From Amoebidium appalachense (taxonomy: Eukaryota > Ichthyosporea), in assembly GCA_963693365.1 (NCBI GenBank), contig CAVNZM010000009.1:1798001-1862000 (forward strand): 64,000 nt of DNA, written 5' to 3'. A program made the position numbers and the translations under genes. Position 1 is the first letter of the stretch. Every line of letters begins with the position of its first letter. A model generated the notes under the pieces. It was given only the letters and a program-made list of their open reading frames with translations. It was not told the DNA's origin and made no database searches. Positions 1 through 43,878 of this stretch are shown here, in pieces.

Positions 1-1784
<1,784 letters not shown>

Positions 1785-2251
1785 CTTGACTTCGTCCACT
1801 GCAAAAAGTCATATCATCAGAGATCATCCCACCCACGATCACCAAGGTAAGCTCAGCAAACGATCAACACAAGACTCGAGAGTTGCGCTTTCTTGAAAGA
1901 GCAAACACCAAAAACCTTTATGCTTGGTTGTAACAATACTTGCAAACGGTGCAACCCCTTGAATGAAAGGAATCTGGAAAAGGGCTAAGCTCAAATCTCG
2001 ATGTTCAATAAAACAAATCGTCGAGCTCCAGTACTTTGAACTCCACCAGTCTGTCAATCACCTCCCTGCTTGCCAGCACCTAGCATATATTTTGCTGGCT
2101 ACAGAGACACTATGTAGGCTGTGCCACAACACCAGATCCAGAAAAAAAACCTTGCGCTCTCCTCTTTCATAAGAAAAGGGGATGTTTGCTGCTCAAGGAA
2201 AAATTGCGCTGTTCGATCGGCCATGAACTATGTTCCAAAAGTCTATTTAAA

Positions 2252-2339
2252 ATGGCTATGGCATCAGATCCCGAAGACGAAGTTGGGGCCACCACCAACA
2301 TGTTCTCTCAGAAGAGAACTTTTCCAGCGCCGAAAGAAG
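2252..2339 (+). CDS. Possible first coding exon, unknown protein
   Basis: An ATG opens a 29-codon acidic to basic stretch (MAMASDPEDEVGATTNMFSQ...) that ends at a GTAATT donor-like site. Without splicing the frame continues to a stop at 2414-2416 (54 aa). It is divergent to PP1 and could be the start of a head-to-head gene. I find no downstream exon and do not recognise the peptide. It may be chance. Confidence 0.2.
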
Positions 2340-2907
2340 GTAATTGTCAGTTTTCGAGGCGTTCTAAAGTTGCCGCGTATGACTCGAATAATACCGTGAC
2401 GCATAATAGGAAGTAACTTGTATAGTAGCGGCGACAATATAAGTGCAACAAAGGATCCTCAGTGCATGAAGTAAAGTCGTTCTCCATGAGCAGATTCAAG
2501 TCAAACAGATCTCTACCTGCTAGCTGCAGCAGCAGCGTCCAGCCCTCTTCTACTCTTTCCTCTCCCCTCTAACCACTATCGGAAGTACAGATGCACACAG
2601 ATGGTGCACCGATGCTACTTCCTTCCCTCTGCTACGCCCGATACTTCTTGGATGCTAAACGTAATTTCTACCGTCACGGTGTGAAAAACTGACGCGCACT
2701 GCAACCGTGGCCGTTGCGGGCACACAGCCACCGTTTCGCATCAAAGGAGCCGCGTTCCATCGTGCAAAATCGATCAATTTTAGCCAATAGGAATACAGTT
2801 TTATTTTGATTGGATACAGCTGAAAAGGTCCGATTGGTTTAGAGATCAGAACGCGGGATTTGTTTTTTTTTGGCGGGCTTTCTGAGCTCGAGCTCATAGT
2901 CATGCGC

Positions 2908-3020
<113 letters not shown>

Positions 3021-3418
3021 GTGCGCATGCGCGCGCGCGTGTGTGTTTACACATGCACATGAGGTGTGCGTGCACATGTGCGTGTGCGCGCGCACACATG
3101 TGTGTGGGGGTCTGGGGTGTCTGGGGTGTGTGTTGTGTGTGTGTACGTCTGTGGGTGTACATGTGTGCACGTGTTGTGTTTGTATGTACGTGTGCTTCTG
3201 TACGTGAGCAATTGTGGATGTACACGTGTACATGTACATGTACACGCGTACGTGCGTGACGTCCGCGTATACGTACGTATAATGTGTATGCGATCACGCC
3301 GCCGGGTGTGTGTGAACTCTGACGTGTGTGCACCACCTATAGCTAGCTAGGCCTTCAACCCGCGGTACATTTTTTTTTTTTTTTTTTTGGTGTGTGTGTG
3401 TGTGTATGTGTGTGTTGT

Positions 3419-3419
<1 letters not shown>

Positions 3420-3487
<68 letters not shown>
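3420..3487. repeat. 68-bp G homopolymer
   Basis: Uninterrupted G run preceded by a T run (3370-3388) and a short (GT)n. It is among the longest of several dozen G/C runs in the window. Confidence 0.95.
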
Positions 3488-3489
<2 letters not shown>

Positions 3490-4198
3490 CGAGGCCTCGA
3501 GATCGATGCGTGCGCATATGGGTAAGAAAGTAACTGCGGCCCAGGGAGGATCCGGGGTACACATGTGACTGGCTCGGGCTCGCGAAGGATCAGACCGTTT
3601 ATTGCAGGTTTCAGGCCTAGGCCCTCATTCTAAAGGCGGCTGCACTTGCGCAACACTAGCAAATATATCGGTACCAAGACCGCGGGCCAATAGTTCACGT
3701 GTCATATATCATTCACCACCCCATGCAGGTGTGCACGGTGTGCACATCTGGGATTAGGAGAAACACTTAGAAATGTCCTTGGGTAAATGAACAAATTTTC
3801 TGGTACGACAGCACTGGCACATATTGCACCAGCAGAATACCTTGTTACAAGGTGCAGACCTAGGCAATAAGAAAAAGAAAAACAGGCGGAAAGTCCAATA
3901 AATATTTGGTTAATTAAGTAAGCCTTAGAAAGAGTCTCATGTGCAAGTAGAAAGTCTAATACTAGAGTCTCATACCGAGTTAAACTTGCACCTGCACTTG
4001 CCATGTCGAGCAATTTTCATGCGACTAGTGATAGACAATCGATGTGATTAGTCATCCAGAAGGGTTGGATGATGTAATATGCCAGCTTACAGCGCCCAAT
4101 TGTTAGCTGCAACTAAAGAAAACCAACAAATCGAACGCCATATGCAGTATAAGGAGATTTTTCTTTCAACAGAAAACTTTGATTGGAATGGAATTAGT

Positions 4199-14184
<9,986 letters not shown>

Positions 14185-15739
14185 TTTTTATATTTCTGTG
14201 GGGGGTGGGTGGGGGCCGGTGGGGAGGGGGGGGGAATGGGGTGGAAAGGGGGCGCAGGGGGACGGTGAATGGGAAGGGGAGGCGGGTAGAGGGGTGTTTG
14301 TCAAAGAGGGAGGGGAAGCAGGGGTTGGGAGGAGGAGAAGCGGAGTAGTTGCAGTCAGAGGGGAAACAAAAAAAAGTGGAAGAATAAGCGCAGAACTAAT
14401 ATCAGACTGACTGATATAATCTTGCACAAAATGACGCGCGATCTTGCGAAAAATCTATGCTACTAAACGCTGCTGTAAACTGAGAGGACCAAAAAATTCC
14501 TTGCGTTTTAGGAGAACCCTCGCTCTAGTAGCACGCAACTTTCCAGATGCATTTCGTTCTTCCCTTTCTCACAACAGGGTTTTTACCTGTAACAAGCTGT
14601 TTTCTCAAGAGTTCAGCTTTTTCTCCTCTCCTAATTGCTCTCCTGCCTTTACTTCGCGTTAATCCCTTGTTTTGTTGTTTTGTGTGCAATGCATTGAAGG
14701 AATCAACCGGTAAGAATCTTGCATGACACACTAAAGGAGTTAAAATTTAACTGTCTATCAGCGGTGTTTATTAGTGTGACAAACGAAAGGTGGATTTAGA
14801 ATTTTTTGTACACTGCTGTGATTGGGTTAGCTTTGGCGCCATTAGACTTTCTCCCAACCAATCACATCTCATGCCTCCAAAACGACGGGGGCCAATCGCC
14901 TTGCGCCGAGCTTGGCGCTGCCCACAGTCTGGGCCGCCGCCGGGCTGGAGCCTGGCACTTTTTCTGGGGAGAGTTTGCAACGTGTGTGGCATTGCGTGAG
15001 AGGAAAGGAGTAGATATACAAAACAGATGCTCAAAAACCCACCACATGCACAAGTTTGAGTTATTATAAGCGTGGAGGCGATAGAAAGCACTTCCATCCT
15101 CATTAGAGGTAAACAGAGCAGCACCATGCATCAGTGGTGCAGGGCAACATCTTTTTTCCCTTTTACAGTACTACCAATACAGGACATTCACAGGCAATTA
15201 ACCCATGTGGAATTTGCACTTCAGAGAAAGCATGGAGAAACGGTGTATGTATTGTGTGGGTGCATGGCTGTGTGTGATGATTAAACAAAAAAACTTGATC
15301 AGTCAGCTTGTGCCTCGCTGGTGGGCCAACACGTAACCTACCCATAGATGCTGAAAGGCATGCTGAAAAGCACACGGCAGAGCCCCACCAGTTTTGGTGA
15401 ATCGTCATCTTTTTTCTTCTTCTCTCTTGTTTAGGGTGTTTCTACCAGTATCCACCTCCAGTATAGGATCCTCCCTCCCCCCTCTTCCCTCCCGCACAAA
15501 CGCATGCACACACCACCGCCGGCAATAACCCAATTTATCCTCACCGCCGTCATCGTCACGTGTTCTTTCCGTATACCTGCATCGTGATTTTTTTGGGGCT
15601 AGCTTTCAATTAATCCGTGCAACACATATCAAAGCCCCAACCACCACTCTATGCTTACCGACCTCCCACATCACCCCAACCGCCTGCACCAACACAGAAG
15701 GGTGTTTACATATATTCGTATGAATCACACACACATTCC

Positions 15740-15778
<39 letters not shown>

Positions 15779-16253
15779 TGCCCCACCCCTCGTCCGTTCA
15801 CACACAAGCTCTGCGATTTTTGCTATCTGCGTAAGCTAAATTGAGGGGTTGCCCTCTTCCTGTGCTGCCTCTTGCTAACCCTAGGCTGATATGACAAGGC
15901 AAAACACAGGAGGAGTAAGAGAACCGCCAGAGTTCGAAGGCGCTCACTCACAAGCAACCATAACAGCATGGGCACCCTATGCACGAAAAACAAGTAACGA
16001 ACGATCAGGTTTATTATAACGTGTAAGAGAATCATGCTGAAAGTAGTATGTGTATTCATACATTCCAGTTGTGTTGCAAAAAATAGTGCCTGGAGCATAC
16101 ATGCATCTACTCAAAGAGTTATTATCAGTATGTCCCGTAGCCTTGTTAATAAGGCACAAGGCCTCGTTACCTATGTTCCTATGACTACTATTGCACCCTT
16201 ATAGATGTAATTTAACACCAGCTTCACTAAAGTGTTTCTTTGAAGTCATTCAT
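14185..16253. other. Intergenic region between MCM5 5' end and VPS35L 3' end
   Basis: Contains the presumed MCM5 promoter (E2F-like and CCAAT motifs 14819-14930) and a C run at 15739-15778. I see no convincing gene; the open frames here are short and show no recognisable motif. Confidence 0.6.
14819..14866 (-). promoter_or_regulatory. E2F-like site flanked by CCAAT boxes upstream of MCM5
   Basis: TTTGGCGCC at 14832-14840 fits the E2F/DP consensus TTTSSCGC. A GATTGGG (inverted CCAAT) lies just before it and CCAATCAC about 20 bp after, with a second TTGGCGC near 14920. The cluster is about 650 bp upstream of the MCM5 ATG. MCM genes are classical E2F targets, so the placement makes sense. Function is inferred. 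Confidence 0.45.
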
Positions 16254-36514
<20,261 letters not shown>

Positions 36515-36764
36515 CTGCGGGTTCAATCCTGTTTGAGTATAAGGGATGACCCCTGTCTCAGACTCCCTTCTATGTATGGGAATGCGGTGTGAGATTTTGC
36601 AACAGCAATAAGAGCAATACAGTACCTGAAGAAAACGCGAAAGGAAGGTGAGGCTCAATTGTTTGGGAATAGTGCTATCATGTGGTGTGGAGCAAAAAGA
36701 ACAGACAAGCACTTGGCAGAAAAGAAAGTTGGGGAGAGACGAGAGCCGGGGGGGGGAGAGGGGG

Positions 36765-36809
<45 letters not shown>

Positions 36810-38018
36810 GCGATCAACAAGGGAAGAGACCAGGGGAAGAGACCAGAATTTCATTGCCTTAACACGGCTTAGATGGCATTAATATATATTTATAGGTAGG
36901 AACGGCTTTAAGTACATAAGTATTCTGAGGCAGGTATACCATTCTGCCTCGGGGTCTCGGCAAAGGGCAAAGCCAAGTAGAAGAAGGTATCCTCGGTGAG
37001 GTGAAAAGGGATCTAAAATAAAATGGATAATTTGAAGACAAAAAGCCATCAGTGGATTGCATCATCCTCGACAAAGGGCGGAGGCAGAAGCAGGTGGTAT
37101 TAAGCAACTTCTGTTGTGCAGGTGTGTGCTCATGTGTGTGCTTGCCCGTGTTGTATCAGGTGTCCATCTATGTGTCGTGCGCACGCGTCTCTTTCCTTGT
37201 AAGGGGTTGGGTGTTGCAGCCTTTAGGGAAAGGGGGAACGATTGAAGGGAGTGTTGGGGGGGAAGGGATGGGGGCATGTTGGAAAAGGAGGGGGGAGGGG
37301 GGAGGGGGTGTGGAGGGAGGGGGGAGGGGGGGGGGGGGGGGGGGACAGTACCATGCAAACGAAGACATGTCAGCGCTTACACAATGTCTGAGCGTACGTT
37401 ATCCGTCAACATATCACTCTAACGTGTAGTGGGTGGGCAAATCTTTGTTTCACAATACCACCCACAGATAGGCAGGCTACAAGAGGAATTTAAAAGGGAT
37501 CCGAACGATCTGTGCGTGTGAGCATAAAGAGAAGTGAGATTCGGAACATCACGACGAATCTATGAAGAGAACCAGGTTGCTTAACGTCCGTTTAGGAGAA
37601 TGGTGGAGGTTTCTTGCTCCGCACGGAGGGGGTGTGATGGCTTGGTACGAAAGCGAAGGAAAAAAGAAAGACTGAGAAAGGAAGGAAAAGGAGGAAGGAT
37701 ATCTATTATTAGTTGCCCAGCCAGTAACACGCGGTGAACGTTAACTTAGGCTCCACACCACTTTTCGGAAGCTGTGCCTGGTGAAACAGAAGTGCACCGT
37801 GACAAAGAAAAAGGGTGTCCATTTTCTGAAAACAAAAGTTTCAGAAAATTTGCGCAAACACTACAAAGCGGAGCACAGCGCTCCACTGGCTTGCGAATAT
37901 GATTATCGATTCAAATGTCGCTTTTTATTATCTGCTAATAAATAGTATCCTTCGCGCATCCACCCCTAAACCAGGCCATCCGTGGCCCTAAGGGCCGGGG
38001 AACACCCCCATCCATGTC
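36515..38018. other. Region between VPS35L 5' exons and the LINE
   Basis: Should contain the missing first exon and promoter of VPS35L and the 5' untranslated part of the LINE. G runs lie at 36748-36806 and 37328-37344. I could not fix an ATG exon with the required phase-2 donor, nor the 5' boundary of the LINE. Confidence 0.5.
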
Positions 38019-39203
38019 ATGGCACATGCCTATAATCGTTTCAGAACCTCTTTCAAAGTTCCATCTACACCCATCACACATGTGCGACCATTAAAACGTC
38101 CAGCAGATACACCTACCACAGATGCACAACCAGAAAAACATCGCCTTAGACTAAGCGCAACACCTATTTACAATACACTACCCATTCAGAATAACACCAC
38201 ACCACTCCGTAGAAACACAATAACAACCATGCCGAAACTTTCGGTTGATACAGTACTGGCAGAACTTGCCCTCGTTAAGAAACAGCTAAATGAGCTGTTA
38301 CCACTCAAGAACATGATAGAAAAACTCCAAACAGAAAATACCCAACTCAAGCTCACCATTGATTCACTCACAGCCCAGCTAAACATTAGTGGATCGCAAA
38401 ACCCCAAAACTCATGAGCAAACATCTCGCGACGGAGACATTTCCACCCCAACACAAAACAACACAGGACCGGAAGCACAGCTCCCGGCAGAGTTCCTAGA
38501 ATATGCGAACTCTCGTAAAACACCCGAGCTCCGCCAAATTGCCAAGGAAACATATGCCAGCATTCTTGCAGGCAACGAGTACCGCCGCAACTCCCCTCCC
38601 AAACCGCCGGCTAAGGGGAACACCCAAGCAAACGGTAACATCAACATCCCACCCAAATACGAGAGGGTGTATTTCAAAGTCAAGCACGGCAGACGCCCAC
38701 ACAGGGCCATGTGGTCCATCTTCAAGGCTCTCGGCTTCCGGTGCTCTCGCATCCTTTGTCTGTCCTTCATTGGATACGATGTGCTGGAAGTAGCAGTACG
38801 GGGCGACTATAACCGTGCGTTCATCCGTGACGCGACAAAGGGGTGTGGAAGCTTCTTCACCCACCTCCCAAGCTACGACCCATGCGCGCCGGAAAACATT
38901 CAGAAAGCAGACAAAGAACGTAAAGTGTCTGCTAAGAATGCGTGCGCCACACGTTGTCGTGTACGCATCAGCAAGGCAAAAGAGTTCCTCGCAAAGTTGG
39001 AAAACGATGCTACGAGCGTGATAGACACGGACACGAAGGAACCAATGTTTTCTGGTGAGAAACTGCTCGAGCGCAAACGCCGATGCGAGATGGAAATCGA
39101 GCTCTTCTGCGAACTGTTCGCGCTGGCGGAAGGTCGTGCATACGACCCCGTAAGCGACAAGTGGGAACCAACCCCACAGGTGTCGGACCAAACCGATGCC
39201 TAA
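38019..39203 (+). CDS. LINE ORF1, nucleic-acid-binding coiled-coil protein
   Basis: First ORF of a non-LTR retrotransposon (394 aa). The N-terminal 70 residues are basic and Thr/Pro-rich. A leucine-rich coiled coil spans about residues 73-122 (VLAELALVKKQLNELLPLKN...). The C-terminal part is basic and contains FRCSRILCLSFIGYDVLEV and YNRAFI, a pattern common in ORF1 proteins of LINEs. I see no CCHC zinc knuckle. Such proteins bind element RNA in a ribonucleoprotein particle. The stop overlaps the start of ORF2 by 8 nt (ATGCCTAA), suggesting termination-reinitiation for ORF2. No stop or frameshift interrupts it. Confidence 0.8.
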   Translation: MAHAYNRFRTSFKVPSTPITHVRPLKRPADTPTTDAQPEKHRLRLSATPIYNTLPIQNNTTPLRRNTITTMPKLSVDTVLAELALVKKQLNELLPLKNMIEKLQTENTQLKLTIDSLTAQLNISGSQNPKTHEQTSRDGDISTPTQNNTGPEAQLPAEFLEYANSRKTPELRQIAKETYASILAGNEYRRNSPPKPPAKGNTQANGNINIPPKYERVYFKVKHGRRPHRAMWSIFKALGFRCSRILCLSFIGYDVLEVAVRGDYNRAFIRDATKGCGSFFTHLPSYDPCAPENIQKADKERKVSAKNACATRCRVRISKAKEFLAKLENDATSVIDTDTKEPMFSGEKLLERKRRCEMEIELFCELFALAEGRAYDPVSDKWEPTPQVSDQTDA

Positions 39204-42200
39204 TTTATCCTTCTTCTTCTGGAACGCTCGGACACTGGGCCCCCAAAAGGGCCTCCCCCCCGGGACACTCGACGATAAAATCAGCTACATACAACAACAG
39301 ACAAACAACCACACGTTTACAGTGATTTGCGAAACACAGTTTAAAAACCACCACAAATTCAACTCTACATTGGTCGACACATCCACACACCCCGGTTACG
39401 CGAAAAACCGAGGCATTATTGTACTTGCCGCACCACACGTGAGAGTGAAGTGCAAACCGGTAGCAAAAACGGAATTCTCGGTTTCTATAGAGTTTCTTTC
39501 TAATGTTTTTACTTTTGTATATTACCCACCATCTATGTCGGTTGTCGAATTGACTCACGAGTTGTCACAGTTACCAATGTCCACTGTTATTTTAGGTGAT
39601 TTTAACACGCGACTCCACCACACAGACACACTGCAAGTGAGTGTCGGGTACCCATCTAAGCCCCCGGAGCGTGCTATCCCTTTAGCAAGGTATGTCCAAA
39701 GTCACACTTTGCGGTTCCCTCAAATATCCCATGCCCACAACACCGACTGGGGAGTGGCCTTTTGGCCATCAACCATGTCAAAACTCTCTCTCCCTCCTAA
39801 CCTCTCTAGGTCATCTGACCACTCTCCTATCCTTTTCCTACCTAAGATCTCCCTTGATCTGCTCCCCCCTCCCCCTCCCACCTTTCGCCTCCGTCTATCC
39901 CAGCTTAAGTCACAGTGGGGTAGAGTTGATGTATGTGTATGCTATGCTACGAAACACCCTATATATATGCGCCTATTAGAATCTGCACAAGCCAGGCCAG
40001 ATTCACATCTCGTACTAGATACATGCACTAACTTTATTGTTGATGATTTGATAGATCTCGGTGATTATGCTGGCGGTGGTAGGAAGGAATATCCCGATGC
40101 TCTCTTGTTACCAAACACCACTCCCGCTAGACTAGGTGAACCCCTGTCTCAAAAGGAAAGCTTGCGCCGGCTTGCTAGTATGAATCGATTTGGCCCCCCT
40201 GCTCGTATTATTGGTGATACCACTGGAGACCCCCTCATAGACTCTGATAAGTATTTCTCGGAACTGTTTAAAGATAGGACCCCCGCTCAGAAACCTATTG
40301 TGTGGCCTGTAGACCCATCTATCCCCATAGAATCGATCCTCCCCTTTTTCAGTCCCGATGCCATATGGTCTGTGATATCTAGTTATAGCTCTAGTAAGTC
40401 TTGTGGACCTGATGGACTCCCTGCTGGGTTTCTTAAAATCCTTGTTCCCTCCTACCCACAAAAGGAAAGTGATCGTGCTATTAAACCTGATCTTACTATC
40501 ATGTTAAGCTCTCTCTTTTCTTGGTGTGTTAAATGTGGACATGTCCCGTCATCTTGGTTAGATACCTTAGTGATCCCCATAGTTAAGAAGGACTCTGAGG
40601 GCCCCATATCATCCTTTCGCCCCATTACACTAACCCAGGTTGTTCGTAGACTCTTTGAAGCTTGCTTACTTAGGTTATTTGCACATCACCCTAGGTTTCA
40701 ATCTATTCTTCACATACACCCATGCCAATCCGCTTTTCGTAAAAACAATTCATGTTATGTTCAAATAATGGCACTGCACGATTCTATGCAAGTTGGTGCA
40801 CAATATGTTGGCTTTATTGATTGGAAAACTGCTTACGATTCTGTCTCCCCTGGTCTCCTATGGGAAAAGCTTGCTGCACGGGGTGTACCACACTGCATTG
40901 GTGTTCTGTTAGAAGCACTCTTGTCTCAAACCTATGGTAGAGCTGTGGTTAATGGGCATCTTTCATATGGTTTTGCTCGTACTAGAGGTCTCTTGCAGGG
41001 TTCATTGCTTAGCCCCTTTTTGTTTAACCTATTTATAGATGATTTGGCTGTCAAGATTTACGCCGAAAACGATGACCCTATTAATAACTTTCCGCCTGCA
41101 CTTCTCTATGCTGATGATCTGTCCCTCCTTGCCCGTACCCCTAGACGCCTGCAAAGATTGTTCGATGTAGTGTCAGAGTGGTGCAAGGCAAACCTTATGA
41201 TCCTTAACATAGACAAATGTGGTGTTCTTGTACCTGATATAGCTAACAATTTACACACATTTACATTATCATCTAAACCTGTACCTATAGTTCCAGAATA
41301 CAAATATCTTGGTGTTCCGGTTGATTCTGTTGGTGTTATGTTTCCCCATATGGTCGAAAAGAGGGTAGAGTTGGCTCGTAAGCGGTTAGCTTTCTTCTCG
41401 GCTAATATTTTTAAAGACACACCCCTCCATCCTTCTATTAGACTTACATTTATTCGCACTTTTGTCTTCCCGGCATGTGAATATGGTTTACCCCTTCTCG
41501 CCGCTTGGATCAAGAAAGAGAGAACTAGAGCGCTTAAACCCTTGGCAAATTTCCTTGAAGCAGAAGTTGCCTCCTTTCTATGTAACAACTGTTGTAAACC
41601 TGGGCCTGTAACGCTCTCGATATATGGTCTGGTCCCAATAGCTGCTAGAGTATCCTATCTCGCGCTGAAATTCAATAAGCACATAAGCCGCTTAAAGAAG
41701 TATTTGCCCTCCCACCCTCTCTTCTCTATCCGACCTGTCCCCTCCTCACCTCTCCCCTCTTTCCTCCCCTCTCTCTCCCCTTCTCCCCTGGGCACAAATA
41801 CAAATAAACCCCGCAATAGTGTGTGTGTGACTTTGGACTGCCACTTACTTATTAAACATGTACACAATCACAAGATAATCACGCAATATAACAAATGGAA
41901 AAAGATACCACACGACACTAGACCCGATGAAAGCATACACCTTGAAAAACTAAGCCTTATGTCTCGTTTTATATATACTGACCGCCTCAACCATATTGCC
42001 AAATATGGCACTCGCAAGTGTATAACACCTAAATACATATTACCTTCCTGTAGAACTGGTCTTTCTCTAGCTGATGGTATTATTGATCAATTACCACGCT
42101 TTTACTGTACACGTGCTATACAGTGGAGATCTAATAAGTATAAGGTGGCATCATTTGCATGCCCAAACAACACACACACACACCAGTTTAACCGGTCATG

Positions 42201-42390
42201 TATCGCCAAATGTAGTTTGATAGACCACATAATACCGCAACACACACACGTCACATTCACAACAGACACCCAGAAAGATAGCCTACCTGTAAATTACAAC
42301 ATCCTTGATTTTATACTAAACACGCGTAACTACGACCTGTTTATTAGATGTATTGATTGGCTTGAGAAACACATCACTACAAAATTATAG
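39196..42390 (+). CDS. LINE ORF2, APE-type endonuclease and reverse transcriptase
   Basis: A 1064-aa protein for target-primed reverse transcription. The N-terminal endonuclease/exonuclease/phosphatase domain (about 1-220) shows FFFWNARTLG, VICETQF, ILGDFNTRL and SSDHSPILF, the metal-binding and catalytic blocks. The RT domain (about 440-720) shows SCGPDGLPAGFLK, ISSFRPITLTQVVRRLFE, QSAFRKNNSC, GFIDWKTAYDSV, RGLLQGSLLSPFLFNLFIDD, LLYADDLSLLAR with the catalytic YADD, and YKYLGVPVD. A Cys cluster (FLCNNCCKPG) follows near 795. No RNase H domain is evident. The frame is intact from overlap to stop, so the copy may be young. Downstream are (CA)n and an A tail, as expected for a 3' end. Clade not assigned. 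Confidence 0.92.
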   Translation: MPNLSFFFWNARTLGPQKGLPPGTLDDKISYIQQQTNNHTFTVICETQFKNHHKFNSTLVDTSTHPGYAKNRGIIVLAAPHVRVKCKPVAKTEFSVSIEFLSNVFTFVYYPPSMSVVELTHELSQLPMSTVILGDFNTRLHHTDTLQVSVGYPSKPPERAIPLARYVQSHTLRFPQISHAHNTDWGVAFWPSTMSKLSLPPNLSRSSDHSPILFLPKISLDLLPPPPPTFRLRLSQLKSQWGRVDVCVCYATKHPIYMRLLESAQARPDSHLVLDTCTNFIVDDLIDLGDYAGGGRKEYPDALLLPNTTPARLGEPLSQKESLRRLASMNRFGPPARIIGDTTGDPLIDSDKYFSELFKDRTPAQKPIVWPVDPSIPIESILPFFSPDAIWSVISSYSSSKSCGPDGLPAGFLKILVPSYPQKESDRAIKPDLTIMLSSLFSWCVKCGHVPSSWLDTLVIPIVKKDSEGPISSFRPITLTQVVRRLFEACLLRLFAHHPRFQSILHIHPCQSAFRKNNSCYVQIMALHDSMQVGAQYVGFIDWKTAYDSVSPGLLWEKLAARGVPHCIGVLLEALLSQTYGRAVVNGHLSYGFARTRGLLQGSLLSPFLFNLFIDDLAVKIYAENDDPINNFPPALLYADDLSLLARTPRRLQRLFDVVSEWCKANLMILNIDKCGVLVPDIANNLHTFTLSSKPVPIVPEYKYLGVPVDSVGVMFPHMVEKRVELARKRLAFFSANIFKDTPLHPSIRLTFIRTFVFPACEYGLPLLAAWIKKERTRALKPLANFLEAEVASFLCNNCCKPGPVTLSIYGLVPIAARVSYLALKFNKHISRLKKYLPSHPLFSIRPVPSSPLPSFLPSLSPSPLGTNTNKPRNSVCVTLDCHLLIKHVHNHKIITQYNKWKKIPHDTRPDESIHLEKLSLMSRFIYTDRLNHIAKYGTRKCITPKYILPSCRTGLSLADGIIDQLPRFYCTRAIQWRSNKYKVASFACPNNTHTHQFNRSCIAKCSLIDHIIPQHTHVTFTTDTQKDSLPVNYNILDFILNTRNYDLFIRCIDWLEKHITTKL

Positions 42391-42394
42391 CGCA

Positions 42395-42467
<73 letters not shown>

Positions 42468-42499
42468 CCAGCTGATACCGAGTGTCCCGAGGGGAGCCC

Positions 42500-42539
<40 letters not shown>
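42391..42539 (+). mobile_element. LINE 3' tail: (CA)n, short UTR and A tail
   Basis: Right after the ORF2 stop come about 70 bp of (CA)n (42394-42466), then ACCAGCTGATACCGAGTGTC and a GGGGAGCCCC palindrome, then a 36-bp A run ending at 42539. This marks the 3' end of the element. No clear target-site duplication was found because the 5' end is undefined. Confidence 0.7.
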
Positions 42540-42540
<1 letters not shown>

Positions 42541-43112
42541 GGGGAACCCCAACTAATTGATTTCTCCTTGTAGTCTTTATGGTGTCTCGTAGAGAAAGTA
42601 AACCCTGATATATAGTCACCACCCGACATCTATGTACGTGATCATGATATACCGCTGAGGGGATATTCCGAGCAAACCCCCCCCCCCATACCTGAGACTG
42701 GTTCTCTTTGCCTCGAGTAAACAGCGTAAACCCCAATATGATTAGCTCACTAAATGCAAGAGACTCAGGAGTCACCACCTGTGACCATCTAACCTGTGGC
42801 AGCTCCCGGACTGTACTGTATGTACAAGCCTTCCACACACACACTCACACCTCCCCCCGGACCACCAACTGTACACGTCATCAACCTCTTCTTTCCGAAA
42901 GGCCCCCGGAGGAGGAGGGCGGGGAGCGGGAGGAGGAGGGCGGGGGGCGGGAGGAGGAGGGGTCTCTCCTCTGTACCATACATAGGACATCGGTAGTTCG
43001 GGAAGACCGTGCAAGGAAGGAAGGATGGGGTCTGGAACGGTGCCTGTCTGTTTATTTTTTCGCTTCCATATGTATGCCTTCTCAGTTTGTTGTCGGTGTT
43101 CACACGATGATT

Positions 43113-43118
<6 letters not shown>

Positions 43119-43202
<84 letters not shown>
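43119..43202. repeat. (CT)n microsatellite
   Basis: About 84 bp of uninterrupted CT repeats, the only long pure CT array in the window. Confidence 0.95.
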
Positions 43203-43205
<3 letters not shown>

Positions 43206-43609
43206 CTTTCTTTTTTTTTTTGAGAACAGAAACGCTCGGACAGAGACACCCTCCCTCCCCCCCCCCCCACCACCTACCCCTCCCCCCTCCCACCCCCTCC
43301 CCACCCCACCCCGCGCCCTTTCTCTATCTCTTCTCCCCCCCCCCCCGGCCCCTCCCCCTCAAAAAACAAAAAACACACACACACACACACACACACACCA
43401 CCTGCCTTGTCCCAGTGTCTTTCAACACAAAGACATAGAGATCGTTCAAAGAGCATGCGCATGTGCATCCCGTGTTACAGACACATCCGATGTGGCAAAC
43501 ACACCTCCCGCTACCCCAGGCAGCCCCGGCCCCATTGAAATATTGAGCCACACCCACTTCGTCCTTTCTCCCCTCTCCCCTCTCCTTCGATAACGTGCAC
43601 CCGAATTGA

Positions 43610-43750
43610 CACACACACACGCACATACACATACACACGGACGCACACACACGCACGCACGCACCCAGACCCACACACACGAGTGTTATAGGCACGCACA
43701 CCCCCCCACACACACACACATAATGCACGCACGCGCTGGCAGACATGCAT

Positions 43751-43806
<56 letters not shown>

Positions 43807-43838
43807 TGTGTGTGTGTGTGTGTGTGTGTGAGTGTGTG

Positions 43839-43878
<40 letters not shown>

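Noticed and set aside
36853-37107. 82-aa minus-strand open frame upstream of VPS35L as its first exon
   Set aside because: No donor in the required phase and no resemblance to VPS35L N-termini.
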